From positions 1,054,001 through 1,118,000 of the forward strand of contig JBBPFI010000005.1 of NCBI GenBank assembly GCA_037974965.1: a DNA stretch of 64,000 bases, given 5' to 3'. Below, piece by piece: positions 10,602 to 20,873 of the stretch (the stretch's first letter is position 1; every line of letters begins with the position of its first letter). This stretch comes from Dacryopinax spathularia (taxonomy: Eukaryota; Basidiomycota; Dacrymycetes; Dacrymycetales; Dacrymycetaceae). Both the position numbers and the translations under genes were made by a program. The notes beneath the pieces are model-generated. The model was not told the origin of the DNA and did no database searches. It worked only from the letters and a program-made list of their open reading frames with translations.

Positions 10602-11477
10602 ATGCTGACGATACGTTGTGGCGACGGTACGATCATCTCGTTGCCGGCAAGCTTTGTCTCTTTGAGCCGGACGCTTCGCTATCTGGTGGAAGGTAACGTG
10701 CCGTATACTCTTCGCTGCGAAACGAGTACCATGCGATACGTTGTCTCAGATGCTGAGTGTACAAGTGACCCCATTGACGTACCGTTCGCGAACGGGCTCG
10801 TTCTAGCAACGGTACAGGCTGTCTTCCGCTGCCTGCCAATACTGCGTTGCTCAAGGGTTGTGCCGATAGGTATGCACATGGACCACGTCTCATCTTAAAG
10901 AACATTCCGAGGTATCGAGATGTTGCGATAAGAGCACCGGTTCGGTACCGAGTTGGGAGCGGGAGCACTTGTTGGCGGCCGGGGCATCGTGGTGGGTTCC
11001 TCTCCAATAACATCACATGTCGACAAAGCTTATGGTTTCGGTAGGGCGGACTTTTTAAGAGTATGGGTACTGTGCAAAGGTCCTCGGTACATTTCGTTCA
11101 TCGCCTTGGCAGGTAGGGGACTTTTTCGACTTGACTTGTTTGAGGTACGAACTGTCCGGGAGCAAACGTGTAACGCCAGCAGACGGTTCCAATACAGGGT
11201 GGTTTGTTTCAAGTTGATCGCCGACGAGATGGAGGAGCTTGATCCCGCGTCGCTTGGAAGGTATCTGGGAACGAGCGTGCGGAAGGAGCATTCCAAGAAT
11301 GTACGTACGCCCAGTATGAGTGAGCATGAGTTCACGGTATCGTAGAGTTGCGCAATCTTCCCGCAGGAAATCCGAGCGCTCAAGCAGGGTGCCGGCTCGT
11401 CCTGTCAGCGAATTGTTGCCGAGTGCGGGAGTGGAGCGTTTGCAAGCGCTGAAATTCGTCCCGGGTCGACGACGTGA
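10602..11477 (+). CDS. Diverged SKP1-like protein
   Basis: The first exon (10602-10811) reads LTIRCGDGTIISLPASFVSL then SRTLRYLVEG ... DPIDVPFANGLVLAT, which fits the POZ fold of SKP1 (TLxSxDG, lS-x-T-l, IPLPNVxxxIL). After an intron (10812-10855) comes GCADRYAHGP, like the SKP1 CxxYxxH stretch. A later exon reads RFQYRVVCFKLIADEMEELD then PASLGRYLG, matching SKP1 helix VTCKTVANMI followed by PEEIRKTF. SKP1 links F-box proteins to cullin-1 ubiquitin ligases; this copy is so diverged that cullin binding is uncertain. Borders of the middle exons (about 10900-11190) are not resolved. The last exon runs on to 11477, overlapping the stop end of the Helitron gene on the other strand. Confidence 0.5.
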
Positions 11478-14400
11478 GGCGAAGAGAGAACTTGGTGGGT
11501 GGAAAGGGTCGTAACACAAGGAGGCCGTTAAGAGTCCTCACGCGCGAGAGCATGACGTACAGGCTCTGAGAAGATCGACAACTTGCAATGTCCACTATCG
11601 CCCTATCCAAGGAACGTCCCTGACTCTTGTAGTCCGTATATGCGTAGGCGGGAAGTAACGGCAGTTGAGTTCTCGTGACGGATACACCTCGCCATCGGAA
11701 GTGTCGATTAACGGGTACGATGGGCGCCACGTCTTCCGGTAGATTGGGGTGCAGGCGACCGCATCCTTGCACATACACGAATACGACGGCGGCGTGCTGT
11801 GTTCCGTCGTCGCTGCTCTCCAGTCTTGCCCCGCATACAACACCCTCCGTGCCGTTGACGATGTGCTTCGCTATTGCCACGTTCTCGGTCACCATGACTC
11901 GCATTCCAATGAAGAGCGGAATACACCCCAACGAGTCGCCAGAAGTGGTGGAGGATATCGACAGCGCATCAATGCGTTGTTGTCCGTGTAATCTCTTCCG
12001 GCGTATGCGATCGACCGCGTACAGCAGATGGATGTCTTGTTTCAAAGCATTTGCGTGCCTCCTGCTTAACCTCTCATTCAAAGCGTCTCGCAGGCTCTTG
12101 GTGGCCGTTATAATCGGGGCGTTTCGGAAGCGCTCGAGGTCTTCGGGCTGGTGCATTGCAACAACATGCAGCTGTCTCGTTTCCAGTATTTGGGCATCGG
12201 TACGACCGTATGAGCTGGACTGTTTGCGGAGGTCAGTGATCGCGTTGCCGTCTCTAAGTCGTTCCAGGAGGTTGGCCCACCTGACATCCGCGGCTTGTCT
12301 CATGTTTCTACTCAGTAGCACTACGCTGCGGACCTGACTCCATAGAAAAGCGCCGTGGAGTGCGTCCTGGCCAGGAAGCGATTGGGTTATGGACGGCATT
12401 GCCGTATCTGTGAGGCGGCCGTCGAACACCGGCTGCCCTTGAACGGGTCGGAGTTGCCCGAAGTCGCCCAAGAAAATCACGTTGATGCCTCCAAAGGGGA
12501 GCGATGACGCGTCGCCTCCCTTCGCCAAGCTAAGTCTTCGCGATATATCGCTCATGAATTTGGCCGATATCATCGAGACCTCGTCGATGACAAGATATCG
12601 CACGTCGCGCCATAATTGTTCCAACGTTCCCAGATTGATCCTCTTCGACGGCTGCGGGAGCAGCGTGAGCGCGTGAATTGTATAGCCACCGATTACAATG
12701 GCAGCTGCTCCGGTCGGGGCTGATATGCGAAGTGTCTCCGGTACACCCATCGTCTCGAATAGGAAAGCGATCCCTCGAATCACATGACTTTTGCCCGTGC
12801 CACCCATGCCGCCGACGTACAGCAACAGTTGCTTGGCGTCGGCGTTCTGGATATGGTTCGCGATCGTGTCGATTACTTGTGCTTGCTCGGGGTTGTCTTG
12901 CATTCCAAGGTGCTCAATCACACGAGCAGCCGGCGTCATGGCAGCCAGCGTCTCTCCGCCTTGCAGCGAAGATCTCGATCCGGAACGCAACGCGGACACC
13001 GTCTGCACCTCTGTCGTTGGAAGCACCGAGGGGTATCCCACCGGGAAGGAACGACTCGTATCCATGTCACGCAGAGTTGGCCGGCGATCCTTTCTAAGCT
13101 CGGTCATTGTCTCGGCGAAATCCCTCACGAGGACTCTATCCGTATCTGACGCGCTACGTATATCCAACCGTGGTACGTTCAACTCAAGACCCATGCTCGT
13201 GTCCCCTACACATGAAACGGAATCGAGCAAACCGGTCGCGTGCAGCGCAATCTCGTTATTAACGCGCTTAACGTTTTGCTCGACATCCGCGGTCCGCTCG
13301 GCTTCGTCGCTGTCGAGCATGTCGAATTCCGACGCACCCAATGCCGGTTGATTCTCATCTTCGACGTCCACATCCACCGAATCTGGTTCTAGGTCTGCGC
13401 GGTGCGCACTGTTCCGATCACGAACATCCTTGCAATCTCGCAGCACGTTAATGTTATCCATGATCCGCAGCGCGTTGGCCGGGAAGTCGGTGGATGCGTA
13501 TGCCTGCTCCCAATCTTCGTCCCACGGCTTCAAGTCGCTCACCACTCTCCACGGTTTGAAGACGATAAGCATCGCTCTACACCAGGCCGCATAATCCGTG
13601 TCCTTCCGAGGCATCGTCGGTCCTAGGATGACTGGTACGACGGCAGATCCGTAGCTGTATGCCAGCCGATGGGTCGCATGCTGAGGATGCTGCGGCAGAA
13701 ACAGTTCTGTCACAACACGTTGTTCTTCCGCGTTGTCTTCTGCCTCTACAGTCCCATGCTCCCGCCTGATCTTTTCTTTTCTCGAACGCGCAACGAAGTC
13801 GTACAAGTTCAGGCGTTCGAACTCGGCCTGCTGCGGTCGGCACGTGTAGTCCAGCAATTGATTCGTTGCGGAACTATGTGTAGTCGATATCTCCAGGATG
13901 AACTCGAGGGATGGACCGAGTCGTGCACGTTGCACGCGTTGCACGTTGTCCGATTGGTCCACCAACCGACTCCCTCGGCCCCGTCGATCTGCGTCGCCCA
14001 CGAGTCGCCAGAATGCGGCACTATCGATCTTGGCGGTCACAGCGGACTCTATGACCGCTGCATCTTCTGCGGTCCAATGGGATAGCCGGGCGGACTCTTC
14101 ACGTGCGCGTTGCCCTTCATCGGTTTCGTCTTGCAATATGTAGGTCAATATAGACTCGCCTTGCGCAACCAGTGCGTCTCCGCCGGCATGATGGGCAGCC
14201 TCGCGTTCAGTAACGTCTTCAATGATAACCCCGGCCCGTACGCTTGGCGCGTCGGTTATACCTTCCGTCTCAACGGTTACATACTGCGCTTGTTCCTGCG
14301 CGTCTCGCACTACCCGATCGAATACCGACCATTGCATCACGCGGAATCGATGGCTACTGTACACATCCCCTCCCCCTACGTATTCGCTCATAACTTGCTG

Positions 14401-17010
14401 GTGAGAGACTTCTTGCTTGCCCATCATCGCATTAACGAGCCGGGTCAGGACCTTGTTAGACGTCATAGTCGTTCCGTCTGTGGCGGCGCGGTTCTTCTTG
14501 ATGGCCAGTGCGAGAGCGGTCAACCCAGCGTGGGCCGTCAGACTCGGTTTCGTGATATAGTCTGTAATGTAGAATAGCGCAGATTTCGCTTCGTCACCAG
14601 ACATGATCGGTTGAATATCCATATTGCTCTTCAACAGGAACATGGCGACTTCATTGTAATCGTTGATCCAAGGATGTAGCCGTCTTAGAGAAATACGTCC
14701 TGTTTCGGGGTCGAACGAGCTGTTTTCTTGCGTCTCGCCGTCCATCCTCATGCGGCAATTGGCGTCCGTGCGAGCCTCTCCGGGCCGCAGCCGAGACCAA
14801 CAACCTAAAGAATGCACGTGCCAGTTACAAATGCTCACAACGTCCTCTAGGAAATCGTGCATTACCGGCCGAAACGCCTCATACGACTCGAAGTCGCTGG
14901 CCCATGGACCGTTTAGCGTGCATGGATTGACGTCTGTGGCTGAACGGCGCGGAGCAGGCCCGGTTGTCTCCTTCGTTAAGACTGTCGTTTGGGAGGGCAG
15001 ATGGCTCTTCACAGTCCGCTCCAGCCACTCAATGATACGATCTCGCCAGCTCTCATCCACTGTCAGCCGATTTCGCATTGCTTGCGGATGCGTTTGTCCG
15101 CTGACCCAGACGAGCATGTGTATATGCAAAGTACCTCTCCCTTGCGCCTCGACCATGCCGTAATATCCCGTACACGTACCTAACAGACCTGGTCCTCGTT
15201 TGTAGCGCAGAACGACCCGGATGAAACGATCCACTATATCATGGAACACAGCGGCCGATACGCCTGGATTATCCGCGACGCGTCTTGCTCGTCGCGGCTT
15301 GGAGCCAAATGTTTCCCCTCGCAGGATGTCAGGCAGCTCGTTGTAGTCTCCAGTTAACAGCCTGATAATCGGACTATCGAGATCGCTGGGAGTGAATGTT
15401 ATGTAGTAAGTTGGGGTGCCCAAGCTCGTCATCATGCCCCGTATTTCGTTCCGCTTGGCTGTCTTGTAGCCATTAGTACCAGGTGTTTCCCGGCGAACCA
15501 TTTGTATGCTTTGCAACAAACCGAGGATACGTTTCTCATCGTCTGTCAACGGTACGTTGCTCGAATTGGCCTTCAACTTGGCTGCGAGCCTTTCGACCGT
15601 CTCCGCATCCAACTCCGCCATTTGGCGAACGATGGTGTCTTTGCGTTGCTCAGAGACGCGAAAGGAGCAATCCTGATAAGCGCGGCGCTTCTGGATGATA
15701 TTGTGGAAAATGAATGCGAACTGGGCATCTCTTTGGAACCTCATATCGTCTCGCCGCAGCAGGTGACCGAGCTGACGGGACATCGATATCGGATTTCGCC
15801 GCGATGGATGGTCAAATCCGCCCAACGCGTAGGGGTCCAGATGTGGCAGAAGACCGCCAAGCAACGTGTGGTTATGCAGGTCTGGAACGGGCTGGCTACC
15901 TTTTCGACTCAGCACGAACGGTCTTCCGCTTAGGCACTGCGCCAGTGCGCGAGCTTTCATTTCGCGGTCGTTCCCCTTGTCGGATTCGCCAGGTGCGTAC
16001 GAACAGCTCTCCATCAGTATGTCCTCCGACGGCACGTCCTCCTCTACAAAGTGGTTTCGTCGGGAGGGTTCGTCCAGACTCGCCCATTGCCCGTTGCTCA
16101 TTTCGAGATGTCCGATACCAAGGGATGCTGGAAAAGACGGGGTGTCATATTGAGTGGTGTCCGACCCGAAATGTGCCTGGAAGTTCTCTGGTGAAAACAT
16201 GGCGGCTGGTACGTCTAAGTCGGCGCGATACGCTCGACTGTTCTTCACAAGAAACTCCACGAGCGTCCTCACAACGGAGGCGGTCGCCAGAAGTGGACGT
16301 AAGCGCGTCAATTCTTGTTGAGATGGGGGCTGAGCACCAGCGAAAACGGCGGTGAATGCGTCACGCAGGCTGCTGACCGGAGGCGGCAATAGGTTATGAA
16401 GCCTCGCATGGTCTCTGGGAAGTACTATGACGTTACCACGACAGTAACGTTGCGCTCCGCTAACCGGATTTCCATAGAACTGCGTCTTGGTCGGGTCCTC
16501 TTGGAGACGAAAGCAGATATTGTTCGCCTCGTAACGCGCTGCGAGACGCAAGTCAATGCACGACGCTCTTTCGAAAGCCATCCTGACATGGTCTGGCAAG
16601 TGATCGTGCGCGTAGTAGAGGCGGTTGGCTAAGGCAAACGCGGGCATCTTTTTCCGCCTCGTTATCGAGCGATTGCAAGATTTGCACATCGTCAATGTGC
16701 CCTTCATCTCGTTGGGATGCGACATGCCCTTAGGATAGAGAAACGCCCCTTGGTACGCGTCGATGTCATATCCTGTCGGCCGCAGGTCCTGCGGAAACGT
16801 ATCATCCCCTCGAAGCAACCGGAAATCGATACGATTCACGCTAACTACATGCGCCTGCTTCAGCCGTATGCGCTCGGCGCAAACCGCGCACGCCGTCATC
16901 TGATAGCTTTCAAGGCTACTTTCCTCCTGATACTCTTTGATAATACGTAACATGAGCTCTGGATCGTATGCCGGGGGGAAGCAAACAGGCTCCTCTTCGG
17001 CAGTAGACAT
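11380..17010 (-). CDS. Helitron Rep-helicase (HUH nuclease plus PIF1 helicase)
   Basis: A single uninterrupted frame of 1876 aa. The N-terminal part has paired cysteines (ACAVCAERIR, LTMCKSCNRSI) and ALANRLYY, as in basidiomycete Helitron proteins. The rolling-circle Rep domain shows motif 1 TPTYYITFTPSDLDSP, the HUH pair in GRGTLHIHMLVWV (about residue 630) and a two-tyrosine motif YITDYITK (about 817). The C-terminal PIF1/RecD-like helicase has Walker A GGMGGTGKS (about 1405), DEVSM (about 1477), FLGDFGQLRPV, SRNMRQ, a GMRVMVTENV block and AYTDYKSQGRSLDRAIVD near the end. All catalytic residues I can check are present, so it may be functional. A Helitron nicks and unwinds DNA to transpose by rolling circle without target-site duplication. 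An upstream frame in the same phase stops only two codons before this ATG. Confidence 0.93.
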   Translation of the reverse strand: MSTAEEEPVCFPPAYDPELMLRIIKEYQEESSLESYQMTACAVCAERIRLKQAHVVSVNRIDFRLLRGDDTFPQDLRPTGYDIDAYQGAFLYPKGMSHPNEMKGTLTMCKSCNRSITRRKKMPAFALANRLYYAHDHLPDHVRMAFERASCIDLRLAARYEANNICFRLQEDPTKTQFYGNPVSGAQRYCRGNVIVLPRDHARLHNLLPPPVSSLRDAFTAVFAGAQPPSQQELTRLRPLLATASVVRTLVEFLVKNSRAYRADLDVPAAMFSPENFQAHFGSDTTQYDTPSFPASLGIGHLEMSNGQWASLDEPSRRNHFVEEDVPSEDILMESCSYAPGESDKGNDREMKARALAQCLSGRPFVLSRKGSQPVPDLHNHTLLGGLLPHLDPYALGGFDHPSRRNPISMSRQLGHLLRRDDMRFQRDAQFAFIFHNIIQKRRAYQDCSFRVSEQRKDTIVRQMAELDAETVERLAAKLKANSSNVPLTDDEKRILGLLQSIQMVRRETPGTNGYKTAKRNEIRGMMTSLGTPTYYITFTPSDLDSPIIRLLTGDYNELPDILRGETFGSKPRRARRVADNPGVSAAVFHDIVDRFIRVVLRYKRGPGLLGTCTGYYGMVEAQGRGTLHIHMLVWVSGQTHPQAMRNRLTVDESWRDRIIEWLERTVKSHLPSQTTVLTKETTGPAPRRSATDVNPCTLNGPWASDFESYEAFRPVMHDFLEDVVSICNWHVHSLGCWSRLRPGEARTDANCRMRMDGETQENSSFDPETGRISLRRLHPWINDYNEVAMFLLKSNMDIQPIMSGDEAKSALFYITDYITKPSLTAHAGLTALALAIKKNRAATDGTTMTSNKVLTRLVNAMMGKQEVSHQQVMSEYVGGGDVYSSHRFRVMQWSVFDRVVRDAQEQAQYVTVETEGITDAPSVRAGVIIEDVTEREAAHHAGGDALVAQGESILTYILQDETDEGQRAREESARLSHWTAEDAAVIESAVTAKIDSAAFWRLVGDADRRGRGSRLVDQSDNVQRVQRARLGPSLEFILEISTTHSSATNQLLDYTCRPQQAEFERLNLYDFVARSRKEKIRREHGTVEAEDNAEEQRVVTELFLPQHPQHATHRLAYSYGSAVVPVILGPTMPRKDTDYAAWCRAMLIVFKPWRVVSDLKPWDEDWEQAYASTDFPANALRIMDNINVLRDCKDVRDRNSAHRADLEPDSVDVDVEDENQPALGASEFDMLDSDEAERTADVEQNVKRVNNEIALHATGLLDSVSCVGDTSMGLELNVPRLDIRSASDTDRVLVRDFAETMTELRKDRRPTLRDMDTSRSFPVGYPSVLPTTEVQTVSALRSGSRSSLQGGETLAAMTPAARVIEHLGMQDNPEQAQVIDTIANHIQNADAKQLLLYVGGMGGTGKSHVIRGIAFLFETMGVPETLRISAPTGAAAIVIGGYTIHALTLLPQPSKRINLGTLEQLWRDVRYLVIDEVSMISAKFMSDISRRLSLAKGGDASSLPFGGINVIFLGDFGQLRPVQGQPVFDGRLTDTAMPSITQSLPGQDALHGAFLWSQVRSVVLLSRNMRQAADVRWANLLERLRDGNAITDLRKQSSSYGRTDAQILETRQLHVVAMHQPEDLERFRNAPIITATKSLRDALNERLSRRHANALKQDIHLLYAVDRIRRKRLHGQQRIDALSISSTTSGDSLGCIPLFIGMRVMVTENVAIAKHIVNGTEGVVCGARLESSDDGTQHAAVVFVYVQGCGRLHPNLPEDVAPIVPVNRHFRWRGVSVTRTQLPLLPAYAYTDYKSQGRSLDRAIVDIASCRSSQSLYVMLSRVRTLNGLLVLRPFPPTKFSLRLTSSTRDEFQRLQTLHSRTRQQFADRTSRHPA

Positions 17011-17016
17011 GCAACG

Positions 17017-17560
17017 TCATTTCGGATCAGATGCCTGCAGCGGTGCTGTCGCCTTCCTTTTGTTTTGCAGACGCCGTCCGCTCACCGCCGTTCTACTGCG
17101 AAACGCACACACTACGGCACTGCAAGTCGGACGACAATGGTGCTGCGCCATCTCGTCCGCTATCGTATGCCTGTTCTCGCGGCAATTGATGGGTATGCTA
17201 TGTAACGCACATACCTTTATCATGAAATCTTTACGGACGGTCGAGATGATGGTTACGAGGTCAGCGAGACGCTTAAAGCGGACCATACAGACTCGCTGAT
17301 CATGGTATCGTTCTTCGTCTGGTATGGCTTCCACACTCGCAAATACGTCCAACCCGCTGTAATGCGCCGCTAGAAAACCCGTGCTAACTTCCGCCTCGTC
17401 CGCAGTCATGTCATCCGTTACGCCCGTCCGTATGCGAAAGCGAGAAGCGTCTGCGTCACAACATATTGGCATCCGCATCAACATCGGCATCGACATCGAC
17501 ATGCACATCATGCATCGTACGTGCGTCGCACGCATCCGTCCGGAGAAAACCGGCGGCAAT
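17017..17560 (-). other. Probable 5' coding extension of the Helitron gene
   Basis: Upstream of the Rep-helicase ATG the same frame continues. It reads DFMIKVCALHSIPIN, IADEMAQHHCRPTCSAV and VCAFRSRT. From memory this resembles the small N-terminal domain of basidiomycete Helitron proteins, where a helix-rich segment ends in HxC..C and Val-Phe. It is separated from the main ATG by one TGA at 17017-17019. A plausible donor (gcg|gtgagc, near 17080) could splice it into the main frame, or the stop could be a real mutation or a uORF. A hexamer-like repeat of catcga/catcaa units lies at about 17465-17513. Confidence 0.45.
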
Positions 17561-18102
17561 TCAGGACCATAACAGGGGACAGGTGGGCCGACAGCGATAT
17601 CGGCGGCGATAGGACATGACGTTGACCAAAAATACCAGCGCGACAGAAAAGGGTTTAACAAGACAGTCATTAGTGACATGTTCAAACACAACTGCACATC
17701 CTCATGTTGGGGGTTGTCGATGGATGACTCGCCAAAGGAGGTTTGAACCATCTCATTTGCCCCTATCTCCGCTGACATTCTGAAGTCCGACGCCTCCATA
17801 CTGGATGACAACATCAAGTCATGTCCATACCAGATCATCCCCGGCGACTTACCTTAACATGTGCAAGCGATTCCTTGTCTAGATGATGGTGACTAGAATC
17901 TCCTGTCTCCCGTACCAGCGCTGATCAGGAGCTGACTTCACTCAGCATGTCCCTTTCGGCGTCGATCAGCAGACCCTTGCCGAAAGGTGGCGCCACGGAG
18001 ACTTATGTCTCACCAACCGCTGTCCGATGGAGTACAAATACCCGTCATATCGCCTCGAGTCGGATCCCTCCCGCCGCCCATAACAACCATCTTGCTCTTG
18101 TC

Positions 18103-19548
18103 ATGTCCCAGGTTCACCCATACGTCCCATGGCCGTACTGTCATTGTGGATTGCCTACTGTGCAGCTCCGGTCAAAGCGATCCGTCACTCTGAACACCGT
18201 CTACTTCCGTACGCTGCCCTCGTCGCTGTTTCGAGACACGTACCTGACGTCTTCTAGGATGCGTCAAACCAGCGAAAAAGTGCACGTTCTTCCGTCCGTT
18301 TCATACCTTTATCCTACCGGACCTCCAACTGATGCAATCGTAGTCTTCTTGGATGCATTCCTCGAACGCAACGCCTTGCCCGCGGACGGTTGGCCCGCCC
18401 CACCGTTTCACCCGCTTCACACCCCAATGCTGCCCGCGAACGTTAAGCTGGCCGACCACGATCATCTGTTGGCAGCTATGGATCTCGTGGATCATGCCAT
18501 GATGACCCGAACGAGCGTATTGGCTGTTCACGAGGCCGAGCGCGGAGCTAACCGGCCGCCCGCCACTTCCGAACCGATTGCCGCACATTTGCCTGCTCCC
18601 CCTGCGCCGTCAACCACAACCCTTGTTCTCCCCACGCAGCCGCCTACTGTACTCATTACACACTCTCCCCTGCTCCGCGACAAGACACCCGATGTATTGA
18701 CCTCGCCCCTGTGCACAAGTGCGGCGATCGAAATATCGCCGTCATCCCGCCCTCCTACGCCTTCTTTGAGCGCCGGTTGTTCACATAGCGAGCCATTGTC
18801 CCTGAGTCGCTCCGGTCATGTCGACACGAACCCAGACCAGCCGTCCCTCGATGCACCTGTTGCGGCCTCTCTGCCCGAGGCCCGTGCCAGGGTCGCGGCG
18901 ACCTGCACCGCCACCTCGGGCCCATCACAGCAGCTCACTCCGCTGCCCCATCATCCACCAGCAGGCGGAACCGTGCCTGCCGCTTCCGAACTCCCCGTCA
19001 TCCCGTATAGCCCCCCTCCGACTCCACCTCTGCCTAGACACCATTTCGGCATGCGCCGTGCCGCCCGCGCCCCACCTCTTCCTCGCAACAATGCCGATTC
19101 CCATGCCCAACGTCGCCCTGTGTCCCGCCCAGCATCAACCACTCTTTCCCCTCCAGACTCTTTAGTATCACCTGCGGCCCCATCCGTATCGCCCACGACC
19201 ACTGGAACACTGCGCAAACCTTTCCCCTACACCACCTCTGCCTCAAGACCCACTCCCTTTCCCTCCACCGTCGGCAAGTCACCCGGCAAGAATTACAATA
19301 AACCACGTCCTCGATCCGTCTCCTTATCTTCCTGTTCCAGCGACTCCATGGCCCCTCCTCTCGTAGATATATGCGATCATGCCCTTTCCGAAACGTTGGC
19401 GTCCTTACCCACATACCTTGCAGAGTTACTCGACAAGATCCGACAAGCAGAACACCGTAACGCACGTAACAACTTATATATTGCTCAGCTGGAGAGAGAA
19501 CGGGACGCCTTGCGCTTGCGATCCACACACGCCGTTATGACGCGTTAA
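18103..19548 (+). CDS. GRF zinc-finger/coiled-coil protein 3 (type II, long Pro/Ser linker)
   Basis: Three exons (18103-18208, 18258-18293, 18344-19548) give 448 aa. The finger is VPWPYCHCGLPTVQL ... YF-RCVKPAKKCTFF-LFLD, with introns at the same two places as in the sister genes and a 36-nt middle exon as in GRF proteins 2 and 5. LERNALPADGWPAPP aligns with TNGFPLDGRPIPP of GRF protein 2. A linker of more than 250 residues, rich in Pro, Ser and Thr, follows and is presumably disordered. The end is ETLASLPTYLAELLDKIRQA then IAQLERERDALRL, a coiled coil preceded by the family LPxxL signature. An open frame runs back to 17947 but does not contain the spliced finger start. It is divergent from the Helitron gene. 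Confidence 0.75.
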   Translation: MSQVHPYVPWPYCHCGLPTVQLRSKRSVTLNTVYFRTLPSSLFRDTYLTSSRMRQTSEKVHVLPSVSYLYPTGPPTDAIVVFLDAFLERNALPADGWPAPPFHPLHTPMLPANVKLADHDHLLAAMDLVDHAMMTRTSVLAVHEAERGANRPPATSEPIAAHLPAPPAPSTTTLVLPTQPPTVLITHSPLLRDKTPDVLTSPLCTSAAIEISPSSRPPTPSLSAGCSHSEPLSLSRSGHVDTNPDQPSLDAPVAASLPEARARVAATCTATSGPSQQLTPLPHHPPAGGTVPAASELPVIPYSPPPTPPLPRHHFGMRRAARAPPLPRNNADSHAQRRPVSRPASTTLSPPDSLVSPAAPSVSPTTTGTLRKPFPYTTSASRPTPFPSTVGKSPGKNYNKPRPRSVSLSSCSSDSMAPPLVDICDHALSETLASLPTYLAELLDKIRQAEHRNARNNLYIAQLERERDALRLRSTHAVMTR

Positions 19549-19753
19549 ATACGACTTGTACTAGTAGGACCGACGCGATTGCGCCTCATTAATAATCATA
19601 TTCTTGCTGCGATACCCTTTCCAATTCCTTTACCCCTGTGACTCCTTCGCTCACAGCGGAATGCTTCCGGCCGCCGACCGTGAAGTCGGGCCGCTCGAGC
19701 CTTCGCTTCGGCGTTTAGTGCACGCAACACCTCCTCTCGACTTCATCATCATC

Positions 19754-20569
19754 ATGGCTGGTACGTGCAGGTCCATCTACAAGACGTACAACGGCTCACC
19801 ATACCAAGTCGCGGCCAAAGTCACATTCGTCACACACGGCGCTCATACTGTTCGCCTACAAACCATTCGAACTTGGCGGGTGGTCGAAATCCCCAGCGAC
19901 TTTCAACCCCCCCCCACCTGGCCGGTCTTATTGGCTCGACTTCGACCCGGTGACATCGCCTGGGCACGAGATCGCTTCCGTCGAGTGCAACGGTGCTGGT
20001 TCGTGGACAAGGACGGAGGATGGGTCGTAGGAGCCGCAGCGAGTCGGCATCCCGCGCGGCCGCAGCTGGTTCTCTGTGTCGTCGATGAACCTTGCTGGAT
20101 GTCCCTCATTTCGCTGATCAAGAAGATGAGGTACACCAATCCCGATATGGATGAGCAGGTGCGCACCGTTACACCTTCCACACTCCATCGTCAACTCATC
20201 CGTGTACAGGCCACGCCAAACGCCACGGTCTTTGGCTCCTGCTGGGACCCTCTTCCCGACCGACCGGACTTGATGATAACCGTTGGGGTCGGCACAGGCC
20301 CTTCGTATCCGCCGCTTCTTCCTCACACCCCGCCGTTTGCGTTGTGGGTGTTCGGCGCCGACGTCCTCACTTGTCATGTTTGGCTTCGCCTTCACAACGG
20401 ACTTTGGCAATTGGTCCAAGACGGCATTAGCCACCCAGACGGTAGCGGCCGTATCTTGTCCACCGTTCGGCTGGTCCCGATGTGGATATGGGCATCGTCT
20501 TGGAATGTGAGAGCAAAGAGGAAGGCGCTACGAACCGGATCGAATGATCCAAGCGAATATTTGGACTGA
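19754..20569 (+). CDS. Unrecognised island protein, 271 aa
   Basis: A continuous frame starts at MAGTCRSIYKTYNGSPYQV and ends at DPSEYLD. It contains RLRPGDIAWARDRFRRVQRC and many Trp residues, mainly in predicted beta strands, and has no transmembrane or signal segment. The RPGD motif with strands on both sides is faintly like the GD blocks of the proteins at 7779-8780 and 9321-10353. It lies about 200 bases after GRF gene 3 and 300 before a nucleotidyltransferase-fold gene, all on the same strand. No family assigned. Confidence 0.5.
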   Translation: MAGTCRSIYKTYNGSPYQVAAKVTFVTHGAHTVRLQTIRTWRVVEIPSDFQPPPTWPVLLARLRPGDIAWARDRFRRVQRCWFVDKDGGWVVGAAASRHPARPQLVLCVVDEPCWMSLISLIKKMRYTNPDMDEQVRTVTPSTLHRQLIRVQATPNATVFGSCWDPLPDRPDLMITVGVGTGPSYPPLLPHTPPFALWVFGADVLTCHVWLRLHNGLWQLVQDGISHPDGSGRILSTVRLVPMWIWASSWNVRAKRKALRTGSNDPSEYLD

Positions 20570-20873
20570 CTGCAAAACATCTCGGCAACGGTTCAAAGCG
20601 CTGGGGAATCCTGTTGGAACGAAGGAGGCATCCGCGCCGTACTTCGCTTCTCTGTAATGCTATAGGATAATCATGCCACGGAGCCTGATACGGCTTGCAC
20701 ACGTGTACAATCACATAACCAATCACAACTGTAGTCCTATCCCGCCGGGTCAACCCCATCATGAAAGCGTAGCTTCCGATTGGTTGTCGGCACGTCGTCG
20801 CCGCCGTCACATTGCGCGCGGTACATATAGGTTTGTCGGGTCAACGCAGCGACCAGTTTTGCCCAAACCTGCG

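Noticed and set aside
17400-17838. Minus-strand frame with a run of Met and Cys (MSMSMPMLMRMP)
   Set aside because: It is produced by a six-base catcga-type repeat read in one frame; it looks like an intron or leader, not a protein domain.
17947-18102. Long open frame upstream of GRF gene 3
   Set aside because: The start at 18103 with two introns restores a complete GRF finger like its five sisters, whereas the continuous frame destroys it.
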